Origin: Maricaulis sp947259345
GTDB taxonomy: Bacteria > Pseudomonadota > Alphaproteobacteria > Caulobacterales > Maricaulaceae
Direction of reading: 5' to 3'
DNA: 64,000 bases
NCBI GenBank assembly: GCA_965217205.1
Contig: OZ244254.1
Location: forward strand, 1,364,001 to 1,428,000
Of this stretch, positions 1 through 9,077 are shown in pieces. The notes under the pieces were generated by a model. The model was not told where the DNA came from. It did no database searches and saw only the letters and a program-made list of their open reading frames with translations. The stretch's first letter is position 1. Every line of letters begins with the position of its first letter. The position numbers and the translations under genes are program-made.

Positions 1-1189
1 AGCCGATATAGGTCCGGCGGTGCCCGCGGATCTCCGCCTCGTCGCGCACTCCACCGAGCGACATGCGCACGAAATCACGGCCGGTCGCCTTGGCAATCGA
101 GCGACCCAGCGAGGTTTTGCCGACGCCGGGCGGTCCGACCAGGCAGAGGATCGGGCCCTTGAGCTTTCGGGTCCGCGCCTGCACAGCAAGATGCTCGAGG
201 ATGCGCTCCTTGACCTTCTCGAGCCCGTAATGATCGGACTCCAGGATGTTTTCAGCGCGATCGAGATCATTCTTGAGGCGCTTGCGCTTGCCCCACGGGA
301 CCGAGAGGATCCAGTCGAGATAATTGCGCACGACGGTCGCCTCGGCGGACATCGGGCTCATATTGCGCAGCTTCTTGAATTCGGCATCCGCCTTGGTGCG
401 CGCTTCCTTGGAGAGCTTGGCCTCGGCCAGCTTCTCTTCCAGCTCGGCCAGCTCCTCGCGGCTGTCATCGGTCTCCCCGAGCTCGCGCTGGATCGCCTTC
501 ATCTGCTCATTGAGATAGTATTCGCGCTGGGTCTTTTCCATCTGGCGCTTCACGCGCGAACGGATCTTCTTTTCGACCTGCAACACGCCGATCTCGCCTT
601 CCATCAATCCGAGAATGCGCTCGAGACGGCGATTGACGTCCGGCTCTTCAAGCAGCGACTGCTTTTCCTCAATCTTCACCGCCAAATGGGCGGAAATGGA
701 ATCGGCCAGCTTGCGCGGCTCGCGGATTTGCGACAGCGAGGCCAGGGCTTCGGGCGGGACCTTCTTGTTCAGTTTCACATAGTCGTCGAACTTCGCCGAC
801 ACAGTCCGCATAAGCGCTTCCAGCTCGGACGCGTCGCCCGGGTCTTCATCGACCACGGTGCAGACAGCCTCGTAATAGTCTTCCCGCTCGGTATAGCCGC
901 CGATTTCGACGCGCACGCCGCCTTCGACAAGCACCTTGACGGTGCCGTCAGGCAGTTTCAGCAATTGCAAAACTGACGCGATCACACCTGTCGTATGAAT
1001 CGCATCGGCGGCGGGTTCATCATCCGAGGCGGTTCGTTGGGTGGCCAGCAAAATCTGCTTGTCGGCCTTCATCACCTCCTCCAGCGCCTTGACCGATTTC
1101 TCACGCCCGACGAAGAGCGGGACGATCATGTGCGGAAACACGACAATGTCGCGCAGAGGCAGAAGGGGAAGTGTCTTCGTGGTGGACAT
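1..1189 (-). CDS. lon: Lon ATP-dependent protease (N-terminal part, cut by window edge)
   Basis: Cytosolic AAA+ serine protease that degrades misfolded and regulatory proteins. About 396 residues are visible. The N-terminus reads MSTTKTLPLLPLRDIVVFPH, the usual start of the Lon substrate-binding domain, followed by a long helical region. The Walker A motif GPPGVGKTS lies near the left edge, at about positions 113-139. The proteolytic Ser-Lys domain lies outside the window. The start ATG at 1189-1187 has a GGAG about 6 bases upstream. The gene lies downstream of clpX on the same strand, with a hairpin between them, so it probably has its own transcription unit. Family assignment is very secure. 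Confidence 0.97.
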   Translation of the reverse strand, partial: MSTTKTLPLLPLRDIVVFPHMIVPLFVGREKSVKALEEVMKADKQILLATQRTASDDEPAADAIHTTGVIASVLQLLKLPDGTVKVLVEGGVRVEIGGYTEREDYYEAVCTVVDEDPGDASELEALMRTVSAKFDDYVKLNKKVPPEALASLSQIREPRKLADSISAHLAVKIEEKQSLLEEPDVNRRLERILGLMEGEIGVLQVEKKIRSRVKRQMEKTQREYYLNEQMKAIQRELGETDDSREELAELEEKLAEAKLSKEARTKADAEFKKLRNMSPMSAEATVVRNYLDWILSVPWGKRKRLKNDLDRAENILESDHYGLEKVKERILEHLAVQARTRKLKGPILCLVGPPGVGKTSLGRSIAKATGRDFVRMSLGGVRDEAEIRGHRRTYIG

Positions 1190-1263
1190 GCTTGCTCCAT
1201 TCGCGCTCACCGGAGGGGGCGCGTGCAGACCTTGATACAGATCGTGACTCTAATCGGATGACT

Positions 1264-1293
1264 CCGGGCCTGCATGAATAACATGCAGCCCGG
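1264..1293 (-). terminator. Hairpin between clpX and lon, probable clpX terminator
   Basis: An inverted repeat (CCGGGC-TGCATG paired with CATGCAG-CCCGG, one bulged C, 5-base loop AATAA) sits about 45 bases after the clpX stop. No T run follows on the minus strand, so it may be a weak or Rho-assisted terminator, or a 3'-end stabiliser. Confidence 0.5.
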
Positions 1294-1336
1294 TCATCCA
1301 GCTTACCTCAAGAGGTGGCGACGCGACCCAGAAAGG

Positions 1337-2608
1337 TCAAGCACCCTCCCGCTTGTCATCCTTGCGCTCGGCATAGATGGACAGCGGTTTGGCATTGCCC
1401 TCGACCACTTCGCCATTGACGACGATTTCCTCGACGCCTTCGAGGCTTGGCAGGTCAAACATGGTTTCCAGAAGGATGCCTTCCATGATCGACCGCAGTC
1501 CGCGCGCACCGGTCTTGCGGGCGATGGCCCGATTGGCGATGCCCTTGAGGGCGTCCTCTGTAAAGGTCAGGCCGACGCCTTCCATCTCGAACAGACGCTG
1601 ATACTGCTTCACGAGCGCATTCTTCGGCTCGGTCAGGATCTGCACCAGGGCGCCGACATCGAGGTCTTCCAAGGTCGCGATGACCGGGAGTCGACCAACG
1701 AATTCCGGAATCAGGCCGAAACGCAGCAGGTCATCCGGCTCGACTTCGCGCAGGATTTCACCGGTGCGACGGGCATCGGGTTCACGCACATCGGCACCAA
1801 AGCCGATGGCCGAACCCTGCCCACGCTGTGAGATCACCTTGTCGAGACCGGCAAAGGCGCCGCCGACGACGAAGAGGATATTGGTCGTATCCACTTGCAG
1901 GAATTCCTGCTGCGGATGCTTGCGACCGCCTTGTGGCGGCACGGAGGCAACCGTGCCCTCCATGATCTTCAAAAGCGCTTGCTGCACGCCCTCACCCGAC
2001 ACATCGCGCGTTATGGACGGATTGTCGGATTTGCGCGAAATCTTGTCGATCTCGTCAATATAGACGATGCCGCGCTGGGCCCGCTCGACATTGTAGTCCG
2101 CCGACTGGAGCAATTTGAGAACGATATTCTCGACATCCTCACCGACATAACCGGCTTCGGTCAGCGTGGTCGCATCGGCCATGGTGAAAGGGACATCGAG
2201 GATGCGGGCGAGCGTCTGCGCAAGCAGCGTCTTGCCGCAACCGGTCGGGCCGATCAGCAGGATATTCGACTTGGCCAGTTCCACATCCGCATTCTGGGAG
2301 GCGTGATTGAGACGCTTGTAGTGATTGTGCACAGCCACCGCGAGCACGCGCTTGGCATGCGACTGGCCGATGACATAGTCGTTGAGAACGTTGAAGATTT
2401 CCTGCGGTGAAGGCACACCTTCCTTGGACTTCACCAGGGAGGATTTATTCTCCTCGCGAATAATGTCCATGCAGAGCTCGACGCATTCATCACAGATGAA
2501 CACCGTCGGGCCGGCGATCAGTTTGCGAACCTCATGCTGGCTCTTTCCGCAAAAAGAGCAGTAGAGAGTGTTCTTCGACTCGCTGTCTCCGCCCGTCGTC
2601 TTACTCAT
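1337..2608 (-). CDS. clpX: ClpX, ATP-binding unfoldase subunit of Clp protease
   Basis: AAA+ unfoldase that recognises substrates and feeds them into ClpP. The 423-residue length is normal. The N-terminal zinc-binding domain has Cys17, Cys20, Cys39 and Cys42 in two CxxC pairs. Walker A GPTGCGKT is at 120-127, and a Walker B stretch (YIDEIDKI) follows. The pore and sensor regions are intact. It lies 162 bases after clpP on the same strand, the usual alphaproteobacterial order tig-clpP-clpX-lon. In Caulobacter-type bacteria ClpXP drives cell-cycle proteolysis; that role here is inferred from relatives. Confidence 0.98.
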   Translation of the reverse strand: MSKTTGGDSESKNTLYCSFCGKSQHEVRKLIAGPTVFICDECVELCMDIIREENKSSLVKSKEGVPSPQEIFNVLNDYVIGQSHAKRVLAVAVHNHYKRLNHASQNADVELAKSNILLIGPTGCGKTLLAQTLARILDVPFTMADATTLTEAGYVGEDVENIVLKLLQSADYNVERAQRGIVYIDEIDKISRKSDNPSITRDVSGEGVQQALLKIMEGTVASVPPQGGRKHPQQEFLQVDTTNILFVVGGAFAGLDKVISQRGQGSAIGFGADVREPDARRTGEILREVEPDDLLRFGLIPEFVGRLPVIATLEDLDVGALVQILTEPKNALVKQYQRLFEMEGVGLTFTEDALKGIANRAIARKTGARGLRSIMEGILLETMFDLPSLEGVEEIVVNGEVVEGNAKPLSIYAERKDDKREGA

Positions 2609-2770
2609 GACCGCTCCATTTCAACCCGCCGGCATCGGAACAATACCGGCTTTCGCTTACGACCTCGTGCAAAATCAAGGCCGAACTTTAGCGAAAGGTT
2701 TCTGTCGCTGCGCATTCGATCACATGGATGCAGTCCCGATCAAGCATCAAGCCTGCATCCCGATGAGCCG

Positions 2771-3406
2771 CTAGCTGTCAGAACCTTCCTTCTCGTCGTC
2801 ATTGCGACGCTCAATAACCTTGTCGATCAGACCGAATTCCAGCCCTTCTTCCGCGGACATGAAATTGTCGCGGTCGAGCGCGGACTCAATCTCGTCATAC
2901 TTGCGACCGGTGTGGTGCACGTAAATCTCGTTGAGGCGACGCTTTATCTTCTGGATGTCCGCCGCATGACGCTCGATGTCCGACGCCTGGCCACGAAAAC
3001 CGCCGGACGGCTGGTGCACCATGATGCGGGCATTCGGCGCCGCAAAGCGCATGTCCTTCTCGCCCGCGGTCAACAGCAGGGAGCCCATCGAGGCTGCCAT
3101 GCCGAGGCACATGGTCGAGACCGGCGAGCGGATATACTGCATGGTGTCATAAATGCCGAGACCGGCTGAAACCACGCCGCCCGGCGAGTTGATATACATC
3201 GAGATCTCTTTCTTCGGGTTCTCGGACTCGAGGAAGAGAAGCTGGGCGATGATCAGGCTCGCCATGTGATCCTCGATCGGACCGGTGACGAAGATGATGC
3301 GCTCCTTGAGCAGCCGCGAATAGATGTCGAAAGAGCGCTCGCCGCGGCTTGTCTGCTCGACGACGATCGGAACCAGATTCATCATTACGTCCTGGGGATC
3401 ATGCAT
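2771..3406 (-). CDS. clpP: ClpP, ATP-dependent Clp protease proteolytic subunit
   Basis: Serine peptidase that forms the tetradecameric chamber working with ClpX (and with ClpA if present). It has 211 residues. The triad is visible as Ser106 in the MAASMGS motif, His131 in VHQPSGG and Asp179 in LDRDNF. The start ATG at 3406 has a strong AAGGAG about 6 bases upstream. It lies between tig and clpX on the same strand. The end of tig is followed by a strong terminator, so clpP probably has its own promoter in 3407-3535. Confidence 0.98.
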   Translation of the reverse strand: MHDPQDVMMNLVPIVVEQTSRGERSFDIYSRLLKERIIFVTGPIEDHMASLIIAQLLFLESENPKKEISMYINSPGGVVSAGLGIYDTMQYIRSPVSTMCLGMAASMGSLLLTAGEKDMRFAAPNARIMVHQPSGGFRGQASDIERHAADIQKIKRRLNEIYVHHTGRKYDEIESALDRDNFMSAEEGLEFGLIDKVIERRNDDEKEGSDS

Positions 3407-3535
3407 ATCGCGCTCCTTGGGGTGACGGCGCCGGGATCGGGCCGATTCTCATCAGACGGGATAATCGAACTATTGCGGGCGTCGAAGTTGTAGGCAAGGC
3501 GCACGCTGCAGCCAGACCTGCCAATTCATCCCGAA

Positions 3536-3570
3536 ACGAAAAGCGCCGGCGCTGAATAAGCGCCGGCGCT
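3536..3570 (-). terminator. Rho-independent terminator of tig
   Basis: Two copies of the 12-base palindrome AGCGCCGGCGCT (3542-3553 and 3559-3570) are separated by five bases. Read on the minus strand they form a very stable stem followed by a T-rich tail (TTTTCGTTT). It lies 25 bases past the tig stop and insulates clpP from tig. Confidence 0.88.
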
Positions 3571-3594
3571 GTCTCATTGCGAAACGCGTGTGAA

Positions 3595-5172
3595 CTACGC
3601 GTCCTTCTTCGTAGCCGCCTTCTTGGCCGGAGCCTTCTTGGCAGGCGCCTTCTTCGCGGCCGGCTTCTTCGCGGCGGCCGTATCGTCTTTCTTGGCAGCG
3701 GCTTTCTTCGCCGGAGCTTTTTTCTTCGCCGCCGGCTTGGTCTCGGCAGCCGCCTCGTCTTTCTTGGCAGCAGCCTTCTTGGCCGGAGCTTTCTTCTTGG
3801 CAGCAGCCTTCTTGGCCGGCTTGGCCGGAGCGTCGTCCTCGTCCGCGTAGAGTGCGTCCCTGGAAACCTTGGTCTCGGTCACTTCCGCCAGCTCGAGGAT
3901 GTAGTCGACGACTTTTTCCTCATAGATCGGCGCGCGCATCTGGGCCACGGCATTCGGGTTCTTCTGATAGAACTCGACGACCTGACGCTCCTGGCCCGGA
4001 TACTTCACCGCTTCCTGGTTGATGGCGCGGGACAGTTCTTCCTGGGTCACATCGATATTGTTGCGGCGACCGATCTCGGCCAGCACGAGGCCCAGACGGA
4101 CACGGCGCTCGGCAATCTCGCGATACTCGCCCTTGAGCTCGTCTTCCGACTTGTTCTTGTCTTCTTCTTCGAGGTGATCGTGCTCGATGGCATGAGCCAC
4201 TTCGCGCCAGATATTCTCGAACTCGGCCTCGACCATTTTCGGCGGCAGGTCGAATTTGTGCTCGGCGTCCAGCTTGTCGAGGAGGTCACGCTTGACCTTC
4301 ATGCGCGACTGCTGGGCATGCTCGCCCTCGAAACGCTTGCTCAGCGCCTCTTTCAGGCTATCGAGATTCTCCAGACCCAGGCGCTTGGCCAGCTCGTCAT
4401 CGACCTTGGCGTCCTGCGGGGATTCGAGACCCTTTACGGTCACCTCGAACACGGCAGCCTTACCGGCCAGTTGCTCGGCCTGGTAGTTTTCCGGGAAGGT
4501 GACATTGAGCTCGCGCTCCTCACCGACCTTGGCGCCCAAAAGCTGCTCTTCAAAGCCCGGGATGAAGGCACCATCGCCGATGGCAACGCGCGCATCTTCG
4601 GCCGAACCGCCTTCGAACGCTTCGCCGTCAAGCTTGCCGACGAAATCAATAACGACGACATCGCCATCTTCCGCCTTGGCATTCTTGCCGCCCTTCTTGG
4701 CCGCAAACTCCCGGCTTTCATTGGCCAGACGCTCGAGCGCCTCATTGACTTCAGCGTCCTCGACCTCGGCGACCGGACGGGTCACCGACAGCTTGGCCGG
4801 ATCAGCCGGCTCGAAATCAGGCATGATTTCTAGGGCGATCTCGAAGACAAAGTCGGCCTTGCCACCGAGCACGTCCTTGGCTTCGCTGGTCACCGAGATA
4901 TCGGGCTGCGATGCCGGGCGAAGCTTTTTCTCGTCGAGTGTCTTCTGCGTGGTCTCCGGAACCAGCTCATTGAGCAGGTCGCCCATGATGCTTTCGCCGA
5001 ACATCTTGCGGATGTGGCTGGTCGGCACCTTGCCCGGGCGGAAACCCTTCAGGCGGACTTCCGGGCGAATCTCTTCGATCTTCGCAGACAGGCGAGCTTG
5101 CAGATCATCAGCCGGGAAGACGATCTCATAGGTGCGGCTCAAGCCTTCGGAGGCTTTCTCGATGACGTTCAT
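3595..5172 (-). CDS. tig: Trigger factor with a long Lys/Ala/Pro-rich C-terminal tail
   Basis: Ribosome-bound chaperone and FKBP-type prolyl isomerase. It has 525 residues, against about 430-450 for typical trigger factors. The ribosome-binding signature GFRPGKVP is at 43-50, the FKBP domain at about 155-245, and the helical arm domains run to about residue 440. The extra ~80 residues are a low-complexity tail of AAAKK, APAKK and PAAKK repeats with a few acidic interruptions, resembling histone H1 or the tails of bacterial nucleic-acid-binding proteins. The tail is in frame with the domain and ends at a TAG just before a strong terminator, so it is not a frameshift artefact. Core assignment is secure; the tail function is unknown. 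Confidence 0.96.
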   Translation of the reverse strand: MNVIEKASEGLSRTYEIVFPADDLQARLSAKIEEIRPEVRLKGFRPGKVPTSHIRKMFGESIMGDLLNELVPETTQKTLDEKKLRPASQPDISVTSEAKDVLGGKADFVFEIALEIMPDFEPADPAKLSVTRPVAEVEDAEVNEALERLANESREFAAKKGGKNAKAEDGDVVVIDFVGKLDGEAFEGGSAEDARVAIGDGAFIPGFEEQLLGAKVGEERELNVTFPENYQAEQLAGKAAVFEVTVKGLESPQDAKVDDELAKRLGLENLDSLKEALSKRFEGEHAQQSRMKVKRDLLDKLDAEHKFDLPPKMVEAEFENIWREVAHAIEHDHLEEEDKNKSEDELKGEYREIAERRVRLGLVLAEIGRRNNIDVTQEELSRAINQEAVKYPGQERQVVEFYQKNPNAVAQMRAPIYEEKVVDYILELAEVTETKVSRDALYADEDDAPAKPAKKAAAKKKAPAKKAAAKKDEAAAETKPAAKKKAPAKKAAAKKDDTAAAKKPAAKKAPAKKAPAKKAATKKDA

Positions 5173-5402
5173 GGGTTAGCCTTAGATGTTCAAACAGACG
5201 GGCGGTCAGAAACCGCGTGCAAAATCGAGCGCGCGTTATGTCACGGGGATTCGGCGTAGGCAACGCTGCGCAGCGGTTCAGCCGCACAGGACAGCAGAGT
5301 TTGCAGCCACTGATGCGCCAGGACGGACCCTGCACGCGACGCCCGGGAAAGGATAAGGCCCGACGGTATTGGCCCGCCACCCAAAGCGCAAAGGGCAAAG
5401 GG

Positions 5403-5487
5403 TGGTGCGGATGGAGGGACTCGAACCCCCACGCCTCTCGGCACCAGAACCTAAATCTGGCGCGTCTACCAGTTCCGCCACATCCGC
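5403..5487 (-). tRNA. tRNA-Leu, anticodon UAG
   Basis: Reverse-strand cloverleaf. The acceptor stem GCGGATG pairs with CATCCGC, the anticodon stem CCAGA/TCTGG encloses loop TTTAGGT (anticodon TAG), a class II variable arm is present, and the T arm contains GGTTCGAGTCC. The 3' CCA is encoded at 5405-5403. At 85 nt with a long variable arm it fits tRNA-Leu reading CUN codons. It lies alone between tig and a gene on the opposite strand. Confidence 0.95.
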
Positions 5488-5639
5488 AGGCCGGGCGAGC
5501 GTTATGGCGCGGCTTTTCAGGTCAGGCAAGACCGAGCTACAACGCACTGCATTCCGCCCTGTCCGGCACGCGCTACGGTCAATTGGGCCTTAAACATTCA
5601 TCGGCAGACTACCGTCCAGCATTCCAGGCACGGGCATAC

Positions 5640-6866
5640 ATGACGGCGGACCTCAAGACATTCATCAAACGGGCCATGGCGCGCGGCGAACGCATTGACG
5701 TCGGGCAGTTTCGCCTGGTCAATCTGGCGGCGGTGCGGGAAAAGGCCGGCGATCACTGGCCAAGCGCCAAGAAAAAAGTCTTCGCGGCCGGGACCCAATT
5801 CCTGGCCAAACGCCTGTCCGATGATGATGCCGTCATTCCCTGCGAGGAAGGCTTTCTGGTCCTTTTCGCCGAGGCACCGGACGACCCGGCGACCTTTCTG
5901 GCCGAACTGGGCGAGGCGCTAATGGCCTTCTTCCTCGGGGCAACGGAAACCGCGGCACTGGGCATAGAAAGCGCGGCAAGCCGGGTCGCGGCCGACGAAA
6001 TTACACAGCTGGCCACGGCGAGCACGACCCCACCATCGAGCAGTACCAGCGCGCCCGACAAGACGTCCGCCACCGCCTCGCCCTTGCCGCGCAGCCGACC
6101 GGTTGCGGAGTGCGAGGACGGCGATGTGCTGGCCCATTACCGGCCACTCTGGGATGCCCAGAAGCAGAGCATTGCCATCAATGCCGCGCTGGCCAAGGTC
6201 GTGGTCGGCGGTCGGGCGCTCGAAGGGCGGCGCGCGATCTCCACCGGGATGTCAAAGGTCAGCCACTTCGATCTGGACGCCTGCGCGCTGGACACGGCGA
6301 TCGCCATGATGACCGCCCTCGCCCGCAAGCAAAAGCGCATCACGCTTCGCATCGCCCTTCATGCCAGCTGCTGGTCGGACCGCGACCACAGGGCGGCGTT
6401 GAGCGCCCGCATCGAGGCTCTGCCCGAACCGGCGCGGAAATCGCTTCTGGTGCGGATTGACGGATTGACGGATCAACCACAAAAACAGGCGATGGCTCTC
6501 GCCGAACTGGGCCAGCTGGGCGTCGGGCTGATGGCGGAGATCCCGTTCGGAGCGACCGAACTGGACGCCTTCTCCGGGTGTTCGGTCAGTCTTTTCTCCT
6601 GCGCCTCACCCGCACCGAGCAATGCCAATTCGGAAGGCATGATGGACCATGACGCCCGTGCGCTGAATCTGATGGTCAAGGCTGCGGCCGCGCACTCGGC
6701 CGCAACATATATGCACGATGTGCGTGACCTTCTGGTGCTGAAGGCCGCCATGGCCAGTGGCGTGCGCTTCTTTTCCGGCCAGAGCGTTGTGCCGGATCGG
6801 ACCGCCCCGGCTCCCGGCCAACCCCTCTCCATGGTGGACCTCTACCGCATGCACAAAGCTGCCTAG
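5640..6866 (+). CDS. Hypothetical protein with a degenerate EAL-like C-terminal region
   Basis: 408 residues from the ATG at 5640. The open frame extends further upstream, but that part lies over the tRNA on the other strand. Residues 1-130 contain a conserved-looking stretch (FLVLFAEAP, AELGEALMAFFLG) that I do not recognise. Residues about 160-405 follow the spacing of an EAL phosphodiesterase: AHYRPLWD at the first strand, FDLDACALDTAI, then ALAELGQLGVGL and SGVRFFSGQ near the end. The catalytic residues are absent: EAL, the NxS Asn, the ExTE Glu and the DDFG aspartates do not appear. If this is an EAL relative it should be inactive and may act as a binding or scaffold protein. No clear Shine-Dalgarno is seen. 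Confidence 0.65.
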   Translation: MTADLKTFIKRAMARGERIDVGQFRLVNLAAVREKAGDHWPSAKKKVFAAGTQFLAKRLSDDDAVIPCEEGFLVLFAEAPDDPATFLAELGEALMAFFLGATETAALGIESAASRVAADEITQLATASTTPPSSSTSAPDKTSATASPLPRSRPVAECEDGDVLAHYRPLWDAQKQSIAINAALAKVVVGGRALEGRRAISTGMSKVSHFDLDACALDTAIAMMTALARKQKRITLRIALHASCWSDRDHRAALSARIEALPEPARKSLLVRIDGLTDQPQKQAMALAELGQLGVGLMAEIPFGATELDAFSGCSVSLFSCASPAPSNANSEGMMDHDARALNLMVKAAAAHSAATYMHDVRDLLVLKAAMASGVRFFSGQSVVPDRTAPAPGQPLSMVDLYRMHKAA

Positions 6867-6898
6867 ACGCACGGACACTGCCTGCCGATAGTGCAGGC

Positions 6899-7525
6899 AT
6901 GAGCCAGACCGAAGACCGTTCCGCTTTTGATTGGGAAGCCCGCTTCCAGAATGATGACACACCTTGGGAACGCCCGGGTCTGCATCCAGCAGCCGAGGCC
7001 TGGCTGGTCCGCGGCGTCCTGGCGCGCGGACAGTCTGTGGTCATTCCCGGTTGTGGTCGGTGTGCGGAAGTCGCGGCCTTCGCACGTGCAGGCCTGAAAG
7101 TGACCGCCGCCGATCTGTCAGACACAGCGATTGCCTGGCAGAAGGCCAAAATCCGGGACGAACAGCTGTCCTGCGAGTATTTCGAGGGCGACATCCTGCG
7201 CTCCGACGACCAGCGCTGGTGCCCGGACGTCCCGGTCGACCGGGTCTATGACCAGACCTTTCTGTGCGCTATCCATCCGCGGCTTCGCGAGCAATATGCC
7301 TATGCCCTGGCCAATCTCTGGCTCAAATCGGGCGGGCAATTACTCGCCCTCTTCATGCAGAAGGATGAGCGCGGCGGGCCACCCTTTGGCTGCTCGCTCG
7401 ATGCAATGCGAGACCTGTTTAGCGATACCGACTGGATCTGGCCGGACCCGAGCGAGTTCCAAGCCTGGCCCCACCCTAATCTGAATGGCAAGCCAGAACT
7501 CGCCGCCGTCCTGACCCGGCGCTAA
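6899..7525 (+). CDS. Thiopurine S-methyltransferase-family methyltransferase
   Basis: 208-residue cytosolic SAM-dependent methyltransferase. The TPMT-family N-terminal pattern is present (WEARFQNDDTPWERPG), followed by the SAM-binding loop VVIPGCGRCAEVAAFA and the acidic strand end AADLSDTAI. Bacterial members methylate thiols, selenium or tellurium compounds, or are uncharacterised; the substrate here cannot be told. It starts 32 bases after the upstream gene and may be cotranscribed. Its stop overlaps the stop of the convergent MATE gene (CTAA shared). Confidence 0.8.
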   Translation: MSQTEDRSAFDWEARFQNDDTPWERPGLHPAAEAWLVRGVLARGQSVVIPGCGRCAEVAAFARAGLKVTAADLSDTAIAWQKAKIRDEQLSCEYFEGDILRSDDQRWCPDVPVDRVYDQTFLCAIHPRLREQYAYALANLWLKSGGQLLALFMQKDERGGPPFGCSLDAMRDLFSDTDWIWPDPSEFQAWPHPNLNGKPELAAVLTRR

Positions 7526-8955
7526 GGCGTGTCCTGAGCGGCGGCCGGATCGGTTACCGGCGCCCGCCGCTTTCGTTGTTTGCCGTGCTTTGCGGTCATC
7601 GGAGCCCGGGTGAGCACAAAGACCGCGGCGGCAACGCCGGCAATGATATTGGCGAAGGCCACGCCCCAGACAACGCCGTTCGGCGCACCCATCAGATAGC
7701 CCCCCATGATCACGGCGGGGATCATCAAGCCCAGCGCTCGCGACGCGGTGATGACCATGCCGTGCGCGGGTCTTCCCAGCCCGTTGAAACCTGCAGACGC
7801 AGCGATGGTGATGCCATAACCGGCGATGGTCAGCGGCACGATCCGCCAATAGGCGATGGCCGTCGACTGCCCAGCTTCGCTGGGTAAGAAAACGGCGGCC
7901 AGCCAGGGTGCTGCTACCCACAAGATGGCGGCGATGGACAGGCTCCACCCCATGCAGAAGAGAAAGCTGGCCCGGAAGGCTTCGCGGACACGATCAAGGC
8001 GGTCCGCACCGCCATTTTGCCCGGTCACCGCGCCGATACAGGCTGAAAGAGCAAAGAGCGGAACAATGGCGAAAGCCTCGATCCGGCCGGCCACGCCGAG
8101 CCCGCCGACCGCAGCGTCACCAAAACGCGCCATTGCAAGACCGGACATGGCGACCGTCATCGCCAGCGGATTAAAGACATTGGACAGGCAGGCCGGCGCC
8201 CCGACCCGGGCAACGTCGAGCCAGTGGTGCCAGACCTCACCCAGGTCTTCCGGCTTGAAATCAATCAGTTTCTCCTTGACGCCCAGATACCAGGCTACCA
8301 TCAGGAAGGTCACGGCATTGGCCGCCACCGTCGCCAAGGCCGCACCCGACACGCCCCAGCCCAGCCCGGGGAAAAGGCCGAAGACATCGTCGAGGATAAA
8401 GATCGGATCGAGGATGAGATTGACGAAGGCTGCCGCGATCATCATCAGGCTGGGCACGACAGCATTGCCGAGCGCGCGCAGGATATTGCCGGCAACCATG
8501 GGACCGACGATCAGTACGATTCCGGCAAACCAGACCGTCATGTAATCGACCACATGCGGCAGCATGGTCTCGCTGGCGCCAAGACCGCGAAAGATCGGCT
8601 CGACGAAGATCACGCCCAGAAGCGACACACTGCCGACAGACAGCAGCGCCAAGCTCATGGCATCGGTGGAAATCCGGGCAAGGGTCGATGTTCCATCCTT
8701 GCGCCCGGCCGCGCGCGAAACGGCGGAGACCGCGCCGGCACCAAGACCGATCGAGACGCTCATTACCAGCATGGTGACCGGGAAACTCATCTGGACGGCG
8801 GCCTGTTGGGCCGTACCAAGCGTGCCGACCCAATAGGTATCGACAATGCCGACCAGCATCATGGCCAGAATGCCGAAACTCATCGGCATGATCATGCGCA
8901 GGATATGCCCGAAGACCGGGCCTTCCGTCATGTCGTGTGCTGCCCGTCCGGCCAT
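7522..8955 (-). CDS. MATE-family multidrug/Na+ efflux transporter
   Basis: Inner-membrane exporter of 477 residues with about 12 hydrophobic segments arranged as two MATE repeats. The first repeat starts near VFGHILRMIMPMSFGILAMM and the second near WLDVARVGAPACLSNVFNPL. I chose the ATG at 8955 because GAGGGGAC lies at good spacing upstream; the frame stays open to a TTG at 8982. A charged tail (KHGKQRKRRAP) ends the protein in the cytoplasm. The substrate is not predictable from the sequence. It converges on the methyltransferase gene, and the two stop codons overlap. Confidence 0.9.
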   Translation of the reverse strand: MAGRAAHDMTEGPVFGHILRMIMPMSFGILAMMLVGIVDTYWVGTLGTAQQAAVQMSFPVTMLVMSVSIGLGAGAVSAVSRAAGRKDGTSTLARISTDAMSLALLSVGSVSLLGVIFVEPIFRGLGASETMLPHVVDYMTVWFAGIVLIVGPMVAGNILRALGNAVVPSLMMIAAAFVNLILDPIFILDDVFGLFPGLGWGVSGAALATVAANAVTFLMVAWYLGVKEKLIDFKPEDLGEVWHHWLDVARVGAPACLSNVFNPLAMTVAMSGLAMARFGDAAVGGLGVAGRIEAFAIVPLFALSACIGAVTGQNGGADRLDRVREAFRASFLFCMGWSLSIAAILWVAAPWLAAVFLPSEAGQSTAIAYWRIVPLTIAGYGITIAASAGFNGLGRPAHGMVITASRALGLMIPAVIMGGYLMGAPNGVVWGVAFANIIAGVAAAVFVLTRAPMTAKHGKQRKRRAPVTDPAAAQDTP

Positions 8956-9077
8956 GCGCGTCCCCTCTTCACTCGCAGACAAGCATAGATAGGTCGTCCG
9001 CCTCGTGTCTGCACCGCCGGACCGTCAATTCACTGTGAATGCCGGTGATCGGTTCAGCCGGAACGCCCGCGCGCAAA

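Noticed and set aside
20..976. 318-residue open frame on the plus strand at the left edge
   Set aside because: The opposite strand encodes the well-conserved N-terminal part of Lon; the plus frame is a shadow.
1190..1263. Possible heat-shock promoter before lon
   Set aside because: lon is often under sigma-32 control, but I could not find a -35/-10 pair with acceptable match and spacing.
3601..3840. Repetitive DNA possibly a tandem-repeat or CRISPR-like array
   Set aside because: It is the coding sequence of the Lys/Ala/Pro tail of trigger factor; units vary and no spacers exist.
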